This document shows positions 8,458 to 15,940 of a stretch of 64,000 nt of DNA, piece after piece. The stretch is taken from positions 1-64,000 of the forward strand of contig JABGZQ010000042.1 in the NCBI GenBank assembly GCA_018674655.1, read 5' to 3'. A program made the position numbers and the translations under genes. Every line of letters begins with the position of its first letter. The stretch's first letter is position 1. The notes beneath the pieces are model-generated. The model was not told the DNA's origin, ran no database searches, and saw only the letters and a list, made by a program, of their open reading frames with translations. This DNA comes from Fidelibacterota bacterium. Lineage in GTDB: Bacteria; Fidelibacterota; Marinisomatia; Marinisomatales; TCS55.

Positions 8458-8871
8458 TTACTTTGGAACAACCAATACGGGGCAATCCACACTATTCATG
8501 ATACCTTCGTCAACGGAATCAAAAAAGTTTTTCTTAAAAATATTCTGTTTCCGATGACCTAAAACCAATATATCTTGCCCTTCGGCGGCGGCGCTAATGG
8601 CTTTTGGGATTGACTCGCTTTTTATAATAGTGATTGTAGATGAATTGGCCGATGCTTCATCAATGGCACTCACCCTGTCATAAATATCACTTTCTGTATA
8701 TTTGGGCGGGAGTGCATTCATCATCATAGACATCTCACCAGCATGGGGTTCATTTACATGGATAAATGTCAAATTCCCGTTATTGGCTTTTGCCATTTTT
8801 ATGCTGGCTTCGATGACCTTTTTTTCATCACCGCGACCACAGAGACTGACTAATATATTTTTGTATGCCAT
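8458..8871 (-). CDS. Universal stress protein (UspA family)
   Basis: 137 residues with the Usp fold pattern: an opening strand KNILVSLCG, a middle strand LTFIHVNEP, and the C-terminal strand-turn-helix-strand ILVLGHRK...DCPVLVVPK. The usual ATP-binding loop G-x2-G-x9-G-(S/T) is degenerate here (GHRKQN without the following glycines), so nucleotide binding of the common type is doubtful. It starts what may be the long minus-strand operon leading to the metal pump, 21 bases before the 2H phosphoesterase. The role in stress response is inferred from family membership. Confidence 0.85.
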   Translation of the reverse strand: MAYKNILVSLCGRGDEKKVIEASIKMAKANNGNLTFIHVNEPHAGEMSMMMNALPPKYTESDIYDRVSAIDEASANSSTITIIKSESIPKAISAAAEGQDILVLGHRKQNIFKKNFFDSVDEGIMNSVDCPVLVVPK

Positions 8872-8923
8872 AGCTATCCAATCGATATTGTAATTATGAA
8901 TCGAATTTAAACTATCTTAATGG

Positions 8924-8937
8924 AAGGATTCATCCTT
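8924..8937. promoter_or_regulatory. Perfect small palindrome upstream of the uspA-like gene
   Basis: AAGGAT-TC-ATCCTT lies 53 bases upstream of the uspA-like start. It could be an operator for the long minus-strand operon. No convincing -35/-10 pair is visible around it and no T-run follows, so this is a low-confidence site. Confidence 0.25.
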
Positions 8938-8991
8938 TATTGATCGTCAAAAAAGTTTCAATTGTTTCGTCTTTTTTTGTATCCCACAATA

Positions 8992-9302
8992 TGGTCAAAC
9001 GCTTGAGCAAATAAATAATTCATTAAAATTAAATGCAGATTGGTTTCCAAATTAATGAAGACGATTTTTCATATGTTGTCCGATTGACTTAATCCACTCA
9101 GAGCCACTTTAAATGGCTTGAAGTTCAGTTGAGCAATAATGATTCTGGCAGATTCAAGATCAGTGAAAGGACTAAATAGTGTACAGTGTGGATCGAACGC
9201 AGGTGCCTCGTATTTTTCTCCCAATGATTGAATGGTTGGAGACAAATATGATTGATCTAATTCTGTAGGTAAAAGCCAAATGAAATATTTTGTTTGATTC
9301 AT
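8992..9302 (-). pseudogene. Truncated paralogue of the 2H phosphoesterase (premature stop, missing second half)
   Basis: From ATG 9302 the frame reads MNQTKYFIWLLP and contains the first 2H motif, DPHCTLFSP, matching the intact gene at 7903-8436. At the SQSDNIW segment the Trp codon is TGA instead of TGG, ending translation at 9069. Beyond it the same frame still encodes FINLETNLHL..MNYLFAQAF, nearly identical to the intact copy. Homology then stops near 8992 and the second H-x-S motif is missing. The 93 bases around 8995-9087 are about 90% identical to 8090-8182, while the 5' half is much less similar. TGA ends many good genes here, so recoding is unlikely. This is a decayed tandem duplicate. 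Confidence 0.8.
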
Positions 9303-9313
9303 ATTTTTAATCT

Positions 9314-9413
9314 TGTCATACTGAACCCTACAGAATGCACGGACAAAGGATCGCAATGTAACGATGATTCCATCATAATTGGTTGAGAATCTTCACTCCC
9401 CCGATGAATCGGG
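9314..9413. repeat. Degenerate palindromic repeats beside the paralogue remnant
   Basis: TGTCATACTGAACCCTACAG at 9314-9333 resembles the REP-like element at 8409. At 9400-9413 there is a perfect CCCGAT-GA-ATCGGG palindrome. Together they fill the gap between the pseudogene and the DUF5916 gene. They mark a spot where small repeats accumulated, consistent with the duplication and decay there. Confidence 0.4.
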
Positions 9414-9437
9414 ATCATTTAGAAAAACAGATTAATA

Positions 9438-11618
9438 TTATAACGCAAAAAGCTTTGTGAATTTCAATGCGATCATGCCATTATCCTTCTCATCTCCTTT
9501 TAGGTCCGAAATATTGGAATAGACTAAAAAGAGATCACTCAAAGGCGCATGGATCAAATTCATCCGGAAATTACTCACCAATTTTTCATCAGCAGCATTG
9601 TACTGGAAATAAAGTTTATTCAACAACCTTACCGAATGATTATATTTTATTTTCAATGTATAAATATCCGCATTCACGGTGGCATCGGGAAACTTTACGA
9701 CATTTTTATTTAAACCAAAATCGACACTAAATCGGTATCCCCGTTTAATCGTAGCAGAAATCCCCACTGAATTCCGCGTCCCATGAAAATAACTTCCGAA
9801 ATTTGCATTTCCGTTGATGGTGATAAATTTCGTTCGATCACCACGATAATATAGATTCACATTATTAAAAGAATAATGATCCGCCGGCACTTCTGCCCCA
9901 TATAAAGTAAAAGGTATTTTGATTATTTCTTCCGTCCGAGTTACGCTGGAAAAAAGCATGGCACCACTCATAAACTGAACATCCAATCCTGCCTTTACTG
10001 CACGGCTTTCCAAATATCCATCCAGATTATCAAATTGATTGATAAATACATAAGGGTTCACACTCAGAAATGGACCGGAGGAATACCGTTTATGCATCCC
10101 GGCAGTTACAAAGGTTTCTCCAACATTTGTCCTCTGAATAAATCCAACAGATGGTGTAAAGTTCGCCCCCACTTTTTTATAATAGGCTGCAAGATCCCAT
10201 TTATTATCCCGCCATGCCATCACCACACGGCCGGCTAAATTATCACCATCTGCATCCGAGTTCTCGGTTTGAGCGATATAAGAATAAATGAGAAGCTTAT
10301 TAATATTGAAATTCAAATCCACACCCATGGATCGATGATCTCTATCTTCTCCATTGGCATTTCGATTAACTAGAATGGCACCAATATTAGATTTCTTCAG
10401 AAAATTGCCTCGTATCCGGGACACATTGTATTGGGTGCGAGGCACATTTTCCGTACCCTCTTCCGTCATGTTGAGATATCCTACATCAAAATTCCCAACC
10501 TTTCCACTGAGTCGCGCACCACCGGTTATTGGAATTTGCTGTCCATCTTCCAAACCAATTCGTCTGCTGTGAAACATGGTAAAGGATCGACTGTATCTAC
10601 TGGGGCCCATTCGGTATATATAGTTAGATATATCTCCAAATTCAAATAGACTGGCATTCTCCATGAAAAAATCCCGTTTTTCCGGAAAGAATAAAGGGAA
10701 TCGTGTAAGGTTTACCCGCTCTTCATCCGCATCAACTTGAGAAAAATCGGTGTTGTAGGTTGCATCCAGAGTGAGACTTGGTGTTATACTATATTTTATA
10801 TCTAATCCAACGTCAGTATTGTTGGTCTTCTCTTCGGATGAAATACGATTGCCCATACCAAATGGCTTCACCTGGAGGTTCCGACCGGGCTGAATATCCC
10901 TAAGTCCTTTTAGCGTTCCTCCTTTGGATACAGAAATCAACTTTTCAAATGGTTCAATAGGACTCCAGTACAAATCTTCTCTTTTCCGCCGTACACGTCT
11001 CAGAAAATTGATGCCCCAATCTTGCTCCCCATCACTGGAGTTAAACCGTAAACTGGTCAGAGGAAAAGCCAATTCAAGTTCCCATCCATAGTCATGTATT
11101 GACGTCTTGGGATAAACAATACCTTCCCATGCACGGTTCAGGCTTGTACCGTCATTATTAATATACATGTCCTTGATAGCGCCAGCAGGATTGAATAAAA
11201 ATGCATAACCGCTTTTATCATCATTAAATGTATCCAGCATGATGGCAAAAGCATCCGAACTCTGTGAATCGAAATCCTGCTCCAGGCTTTCGATTATTAT
11301 TTTATTCGGTTCAGAATCGTAAAGAATGGCGGACACATACAGAAAGTCCTTATCATATAAAACGCGAACCACTGTTCTTTCTGTAGGAAGATACCCTGGA
11401 TTGGGTTGGGACTGGTAAAATTCTGTTATAGAATCCGCTGCCATCCATGCCGATTCATTCACATGACCGTCAATGAGAATTTCACCGGGTGATTCAACTG
11501 CATTCATGGTTGGCCGGGGAAATGTTTTTAAGTCAATAGCGGATTCATTTCCAAATAAGAGGGGATATGTAAAGAAAAGAATTTGAAGAAAATAACGGCG
11601 GATAATAAAATACTCCAT
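9438..11618 (-). CDS. CBM9-like / DUF5916 outer-membrane protein
   Basis: 726 residues. The N-terminus is a hydrophobic signal (residues 1-24). Residues about 45-235 resemble a carbohydrate-binding module family 9-type sandwich (IDGHVNESAW at the start, WELELAFPLTSLRF near its end). From about residue 240 the sequence is the DUF5916 beta-barrel type, with the conserved FFPEKRDFFMENASLFEFG section and many alternating strands to the end. This two-part architecture is widespread in FCB bacteria and is usually annotated as hydrolase or carbohydrate-binding family 9-like protein, with no proven activity. It is probably an outer-membrane protein with a periplasmic or surface binding domain. It is followed by 119 non-coding bases towards the thioredoxin-like gene. 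Confidence 0.85.
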   Translation of the reverse strand: MEYFIIRRYFLQILFFTYPLLFGNESAIDLKTFPRPTMNAVESPGEILIDGHVNESAWMAADSITEFYQSQPNPGYLPTERTVVRVLYDKDFLYVSAILYDSEPNKIIIESLEQDFDSQSSDAFAIMLDTFNDDKSGYAFLFNPAGAIKDMYINNDGTSLNRAWEGIVYPKTSIHDYGWELELAFPLTSLRFNSSDGEQDWGINFLRRVRRKREDLYWSPIEPFEKLISVSKGGTLKGLRDIQPGRNLQVKPFGMGNRISSEEKTNNTDVGLDIKYSITPSLTLDATYNTDFSQVDADEERVNLTRFPLFFPEKRDFFMENASLFEFGDISNYIYRMGPSRYSRSFTMFHSRRIGLEDGQQIPITGGARLSGKVGNFDVGYLNMTEEGTENVPRTQYNVSRIRGNFLKKSNIGAILVNRNANGEDRDHRSMGVDLNFNINKLLIYSYIAQTENSDADGDNLAGRVVMAWRDNKWDLAAYYKKVGANFTPSVGFIQRTNVGETFVTAGMHKRYSSGPFLSVNPYVFINQFDNLDGYLESRAVKAGLDVQFMSGAMLFSSVTRTEEIIKIPFTLYGAEVPADHYSFNNVNLYYRGDRTKFITINGNANFGSYFHGTRNSVGISATIKRGYRFSVDFGLNKNVVKFPDATVNADIYTLKIKYNHSVRLLNKLYFQYNAADEKLVSNFRMNLIHAPLSDLFLVYSNISDLKGDEKDNGMIALKFTKLFAL

Positions 11619-11736
11619 AATAAAAGAGGAAGACTACCTCATTAATCTATACTTAAAGTGAATTGAGTTTACTTAGAAATGACTAACACTGTGCATGTAG
11701 CTGTATTGACAATTCCTTAGTCTTTTGTCAGTATTA

Positions 11737-12342
11737 TTACTTTTCTGCGAATTTAATCCCACAACCTAATGCACGGGTTTCTGCAACTGTTATCGTTTGA
11801 CCATTCCCCACTGCCTGGATTGCATCCATCAAATAGGTCTTTTTTACTTTTTTTGGTTTCCGGGCATTGTCATCAATCGCGCCTCGGTAAACCAGTTTAC
11901 CTTTTCCATCAAACAAATAAATATGCGGTGTTTTAGTGGCGCCAAAAGCGGTGGCTAATTTGGCCCCCTTGTCAACTGTGTAAAGAAAATCGTGGCCGTA
12001 TTTTTTGGAAAATTCACGCATATCATCTAGTCCTTCACCAATCTTAGCTCTATTTTTTGTATTGGGATTGATCGTAATAAAGCCAATCTTATTCTTATTG
12101 CTCGCTTCGGACAGAGAATTGTAACGATCCTGCCAGGCTATAACCCATGGACATGTATTACATGAAAAATTCACCAGTAAGCCGTTTTCCATTTTGACAT
12201 CGTTTAAGGTCACCGTCTTTCCTGAAATATCGGTCATTTTAATATCTCCCAAGGGAATCGAAGCTCCGAGTTCCAATTCACCGGCAAACGAAAATGATAG
12301 TATAAACGTTAATATTATTGTTTGTTTAAGGTACTTAATCAT
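11737..12342 (-). CDS. Secreted thioredoxin-family (redoxin/AhpC-TSA-like) protein
   Basis: 201 residues with a signal peptide (residues 8-21, FSFAGE). A thioredoxin-like fold follows with the active-site sequence FSCNTCPWV (C61-x-x-C64), the form seen in redoxin-domain proteins annotated as thiol:disulfide oxidoreductases, and the strand GFITINPNTK. The C-terminus has a conserved TPHIYLFD cis-Pro segment and a final Cys (LGCGIKF). It likely acts in the periplasm as a thiol-disulfide exchange protein. It is 71 bases downstream of the cyclodeaminase-like gene on the same strand, so it may be co-transcribed. The precise partner is unknown. Confidence 0.85.
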   Translation of the reverse strand: MIKYLKQTIILTFILSFSFAGELELGASIPLGDIKMTDISGKTVTLNDVKMENGLLVNFSCNTCPWVIAWQDRYNSLSEASNKNKIGFITINPNTKNRAKIGEGLDDMREFSKKYGHDFLYTVDKGAKLATAFGATKTPHIYLFDGKGKLVYRGAIDDNARKPKKVKKTYLMDAIQAVGNGQTITVAETRALGCGIKFAEK

Positions 12343-12413
12343 GATGAAACTCCCATTTTAACGTAGGTCATATTACGATATATTTTACGACTTCACAAAG
12401 GATCGGGAGGCAT

Positions 12414-13352
12414 TTAAAGTAAATACTTCAGAACCGCTTTTGAAATTTGTATATCCTGAACAGCCACGCCGGTTAAATCTGCAATCGTAATCTGAGAATC
12501 AGACGTTCTCCCTGTTGTTTTTCCAGATAAAACCTCTCCAAGTTCCACCACATCATCCATGGAAAAATCGTTCGATTTCAATGCTTGATAAATTTCACCC
12601 CGAACTTCACATTGGGATTTACTATCCGCGACCACCAAATCCGCCTTCATTAAAATGGATGTCACCAGTTCCTGTTTCGTTAAAGTATCGGAACCCATGG
12701 CGGTTATATGCGTCCCGGGATTAACATGGTTTATTAAGGGAGTTTCACTGGATGTACACGTTACAATCAATTGGCAGTTATTGATCACATCGTTTATGTT
12801 GGTGGTGGTGATAATCTTATAGTCGGTATCAATCATATTCGATTGATACTTTAACAAGGATGTTTCACTCCTTCCCCACACAAACACATTATTACAATCA
12901 ATTATTTTTTTGAGATAGTTCAATTGCATTTTTGCTTGAAGACCTGTACCTACAATTCCAATATTACTTACGATTTTGGGCGATAAATATTTCGCACAAA
13001 TGGCACCAGCCACTGCAGTCCTCACATCGGTGAGGTGTGCTTCATCTTTCAGGATGGCCATGGGCTCGCCGGTTTTCTGGTTAAATACCAGCATCATGCC
13101 ATTCCCGTTTGGTATTCCCCTATCTGAATTCCGTGGAAAACCAGACGCAATTTTGATTACATACACATCATCATTTTTGATATATCCATATTTGATATGT
13201 ACATCTCCAGGCGGCGATTCGAATTGCAATTCTCCCACAGGCGGTACCACCACATCTCCCCGGGTATAGGCCACAAACCCCACTTCAATCTCTTTCATAA
13301 GATCAACCTTCGGGAGAACAGATTTAATTTCAACCAAGTTGATAATTCGCAT
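12414..13352 (-). CDS. Ornithine cyclodeaminase / mu-crystallin family protein
   Basis: 312 residues, NAD(P)-binding enzyme of the OCD/mu-crystallin family. The family pattern is clear: VIKIASGFPRN with the conserved Lys, LTDVRTAVAGA, the Rossmann motif GIVGTGLQA (about residues 124-132), VTCTSSETPL, and LVVADSKSQCEVRGE. Members include ornithine cyclodeaminase, alanine dehydrogenase, pyrroline-2-carboxylate reductase, iminosuccinate reductase (BhcD) and EutC of ectoine use, and sequence alone does not decide between them. Its start codon overlaps the stop of the dehydratase gene by one base (TAATG). Coupling to a PLP dehydratase suggests a reductase or dehydrogenase acting on the imine or keto acid formed there. 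Confidence 0.88.
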   Translation of the reverse strand: MRIINLVEIKSVLPKVDLMKEIEVGFVAYTRGDVVVPPVGELQFESPPGDVHIKYGYIKNDDVYVIKIASGFPRNSDRGIPNGNGMMLVFNQKTGEPMAILKDEAHLTDVRTAVAGAICAKYLSPKIVSNIGIVGTGLQAKMQLNYLKKIIDCNNVFVWGRSETSLLKYQSNMIDTDYKIITTTNINDVINNCQLIVTCTSSETPLINHVNPGTHITAMGSDTLTKQELVTSILMKADLVVADSKSQCEVRGEIYQALKSNDFSMDDVVELGEVLSGKTTGRTSDSQITIADLTGVAVQDIQISKAVLKYLL

Positions 13353-14305
13353 TATAGTATGCTCTTTAATACTTCAGAACTGATATTACCACCGCACATG
13401 ACGATTACGACCGTCTGGCCATTGAGTTTATCTTTTTGTTTCATGAATCCAGCGATTGCAGCCCCTGCCGCTCCCTCAATCAGTTGATGATGTTTTTCCA
13501 AACCCATGCGGATACCATCCGCGATTTCATCTTCAGAAATCAACACAAAATCATCTATAATATTTTGACACAATTCAAAGGTGATCGATCCCATTTCCAC
13601 ACCACCGGCAGTGCCGTCCGAAAGAGTGTCCTCAGAAGGTAAATCGAGTTGTACACCTGCTTTTAAGGATTCATACATAACGCAGGAATTTTGGGGTGAG
13701 ACACCAACCATACTGACATTTTCATTCATGGATTTAAGATAGCCGCCCACACCGGAAATCAATCCGCCGCCACCAACAGAAATAATAACTGAATCTACGG
13801 TAGCCAGATCATTCCATATCTCTACCCCCATGGTCCCTTGGCCGCAAATAATGTCCGAATCATTATAGGGTGAAATGTAAGTGGCGCCGGTAGTATTTGA
13901 AATTTCTTGTGCACGCTCTTCCGCATTAATACAGTCATTGCCAAAATATTCTACTTCGCCACCTAAATTGAGAATATTCTCAACCTTATTTTTGTGCACA
14001 TTTTCAGGAACAACGATCTTGCCCTTAATACCAAGGATGGACATGGCCAAAGAACAGGCAGCCCCATGATTTCCTGTGGAAGCGGTTACCACACCTTTGG
14101 ATTTTTGTTCGTCGGTCAAAGCAGTCATTTTACTGATAGCGCCACGGAATTTAAATGATCCTGTTTTCTGGATATTGTCCAGTTTCAGATAAACATCACC
14201 ATCAATGAGATTACTCAAGTAGGGCGAATGTTCTAGGGGTGTATGTCGGAGATGGGATTTGGACCGTTCATGAGCACCTCCTACATCCTTGGGAAATGAG
14301 ATCAT
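13352..14305 (-). CDS. Threonine dehydratase-like PLP enzyme (fold type II)
   Basis: 317 residues. The PLP lysine is K52 in TGSFKFRGA, and the phosphate-binding glycine loop is SVGGGGLISG. There is no C-terminal ACT regulatory domain, so it is of the short catabolic type that includes threonine/serine ammonia-lyases, serine racemase, beta-hydroxyaspartate dehydratase (BhcB) and EutB. Reaction by family: beta-elimination from a hydroxy-amino acid to a 2-oxo acid or imine. It overlaps the aminotransferase stop by 4 bases (ATGA) and the cyclodeaminase-like start by one base. The BhcB/BhcD-like or EutB/EutC-like pairing is suggestive, but no aldolase (BhcC) or ectoine hydrolase gene is present here. 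Confidence 0.9.
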   Translation of the reverse strand: MISFPKDVGGAHERSKSHLRHTPLEHSPYLSNLIDGDVYLKLDNIQKTGSFKFRGAISKMTALTDEQKSKGVVTASTGNHGAACSLAMSILGIKGKIVVPENVHKNKVENILNLGGEVEYFGNDCINAEERAQEISNTTGATYISPYNDSDIICGQGTMGVEIWNDLATVDSVIISVGGGGLISGVGGYLKSMNENVSMVGVSPQNSCVMYESLKAGVQLDLPSEDTLSDGTAGGVEMGSITFELCQNIIDDFVLISEDEIADGIRMGLEKHHQLIEGAAGAAIAGFMKQKDKLNGQTVVIVMCGGNISSEVLKSIL

Positions 14306-15414
14306 AATGAATTGAAAACGGGTGTAATGCGTTCTAAAGCTGCTTCAAGATCAGTTTTCTTTGCTCCATAGCCAAAACGCAGATAATGATCCATGCCGTA
14401 CCAATCACCAGCCACCAGCATAACACTGGCTTCATTTCGAACTTTTTCTACTAGTTCAGACGAATTGATGTCCCAGTCATATCTTGCAAATGCCATTGCC
14501 CCTGCATCCGGTGGAATAAAATTGAATTTTCCATGAAATGATTCTACCCATGCCTGGAACAGAGCCAGGTTTTTGGTAAGTGCATCCCGAGTACGGTTTA
14601 ATGTTTTCATACGATTTTCCGGAAGGAGTACGTGGGCGGCAATCATATCACTCAATCGGCCAATGGCAATGGATGTATAATCATGAGTGGCCCAACATTT
14701 TTGGATATAATCCTTGTTAGCCAATGACCATCCCAGTCGCAATCCGGGCAAACCGTAGGCCTTGGATAAGCCACAGTTCACGATGGTCTTGTCATAATCT
14801 ATTTCCCAGATTGAGGTGCACTCTTCTCGATTGAGTTCCGCCCCGCGGTAAACCTCATCAGCCAAAATCCATGCACCCACACTTTGAGCAATCTCACCAA
14901 TGGCATGAACTGTCTCCTTTGGTAAAACAGAACCGGTGGGATTATTGGGATTGCAGATACATATCAGTTTTGTCTTATCAGTAACAAGGCTTCTTAATTC
15001 ATCTAAATCAGGCTGCCAATTCAAGGATTCATGAAGGGCAAATGTTTTTACATCCACACCCAATCCTCGGGAGAAACCGTAGATCTGGAGATAATTGGGC
15101 ATCATATAAACCATTTCATCACCTTTTTCTAGCAAGGACATAATAGCGACCATATTGGCTTCAGCAGAACCGTTGAAGGCTTGGACATTTTCAGGGATAG
15201 CACCCGGATAAATAGAAGCGATAGACTGCCTCAATTCTGGGGATCCTTCTGTAAATCCATATGTGAGTTCTGTATTCTCGATCTTTTCGATGAAATTGCT
15301 TGAAAATAGTGATTTTAATGTACCGGGATGAACGCCACTCTCAGATAAATTATAATCTACCTTGTTCTCCCAAATAGATTGCTGACGCTCTAACTGGAAT
15401 GGTTCAAATTTCAT
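14302..15414 (-). CDS. PLP-dependent aminotransferase, class I/II
   Basis: 370 residues of the aspartate-aminotransferase fold. Visible landmarks are the NPNNPTG turn (residues 155-161), the cofactor-binding ADEVY (Asp186), the Schiff-base lysine K218 in LSKAYGLPGLRLGW, and the substrate carboxylate Arg near YLRFGYG at the end. It resembles unassigned aminotransferases related to capreomycidine-synthase-like and MalY-like groups more than AspC. Start and stop both overlap neighbours by ATGA (TlpA-like upstream, dehydratase downstream), so it is translated as part of a coupled unit. The amino donor is unknown. Confidence 0.9.
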   Translation of the reverse strand: MKFEPFQLERQQSIWENKVDYNLSESGVHPGTLKSLFSSNFIEKIENTELTYGFTEGSPELRQSIASIYPGAIPENVQAFNGSAEANMVAIMSLLEKGDEMVYMMPNYLQIYGFSRGLGVDVKTFALHESLNWQPDLDELRSLVTDKTKLICICNPNNPTGSVLPKETVHAIGEIAQSVGAWILADEVYRGAELNREECTSIWEIDYDKTIVNCGLSKAYGLPGLRLGWSLANKDYIQKCWATHDYTSIAIGRLSDMIAAHVLLPENRMKTLNRTRDALTKNLALFQAWVESFHGKFNFIPPDAGAMAFARYDWDINSSELVEKVRNEASVMLVAGDWYGMDHYLRFGYGAKKTDLEAALERITPVFNSL

Positions 15415-15896
15415 GATTCAATTGCTTTCTTTATGGCTGATTCAAAACGGGTCTTATCCTTTTCCATTTCCCAATGATCTGTTATATTGCCATTTTTATC
15501 AAAAACAATCGTGAATGGAAGTGCCCCTGACCAATCATCATTTATGGCACGAATGAAATTATTATCGTTCCCTTCCTCTTTGATAAAGGTTACCCCTTTC
15601 ACACCTTGTTTTTCAAGAAAGGCAATGGCTCTATCTTTATAGTCCGTCCAATCGGTTGTAACAAAATAAATTTTTATTCCGTTATCTTTATATTTATTCG
15701 ACAGTTCGACAATCATTGGAAATTCTTTCAAACATGGGGCACAAGTGGTGGCCCAAAAATTAACTAAGACAGCTTCCTTTCCTTTATGGGTTGCGATCTG
15801 TTTATGCAGCGCCGCCGCATTAACTGTTTTCAGTTGGAAATCCGATTGACTGCACCCCAAAAGAGCGATAAATAATATGGTTAATATTTTTTTCAT
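15411..15896 (-). CDS. TlpA/ResA-like thioredoxin-fold lipoprotein
   Basis: 161 residues. A lipobox (IALLGC, Cys15) follows a short hydrophobic signal, so it should be membrane-anchored and face the periplasm. The thioredoxin active site is NFWATTCAPC (C52, C55), and a cis-Pro segment is seen in GALPFTIVFD. TlpA/ResA proteins reduce disulfides, for example in cytochrome c maturation. Here it precedes three cytoplasmic amino-acid enzymes and is coupled to the first by an ATGA overlap, an unusual pairing. It lies 44 bases after the M14 peptidase. Confidence 0.9.
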   Translation of the reverse strand: MKKILTILFIALLGCSQSDFQLKTVNAAALHKQIATHKGKEAVLVNFWATTCAPCLKEFPMIVELSNKYKDNGIKIYFVTTDWTDYKDRAIAFLEKQGVKGVTFIKEEGNDNNFIRAINDDWSGALPFTIVFDKNGNITDHWEMEKDKTRFESAIKKAIES

Positions 15897-15940
15897 TTTT
15901 TTATTATTTAGAGCCGCAATTATTCGTGACTCTACATGAA

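Noticed and set aside
9069-9071. TGA in the 2H paralogue as selenocysteine or a Trp codon (recoded genetic code)
   Set aside because: Many clear genes here end in TGA (for example plsX, fabH, giant lipoprotein), the position is Trp in the intact copy, and the 3' half of the gene is missing. Decay is the simpler explanation.
11707-11730. TGACAA...TTGTCA inverted repeat after the thioredoxin-like gene as a terminator
   Set aside because: Only six base pairs with a long loop and no T-run on the minus strand; too weak to call.
12414-15414. Complete beta-hydroxyaspartate cycle or ectoine degradation operon
   Set aside because: No BhcC-type aldolase, no DoeA/DoeB hydrolase/deacetylase and a different aminotransferase class. 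Only a partial resemblance can be supported.
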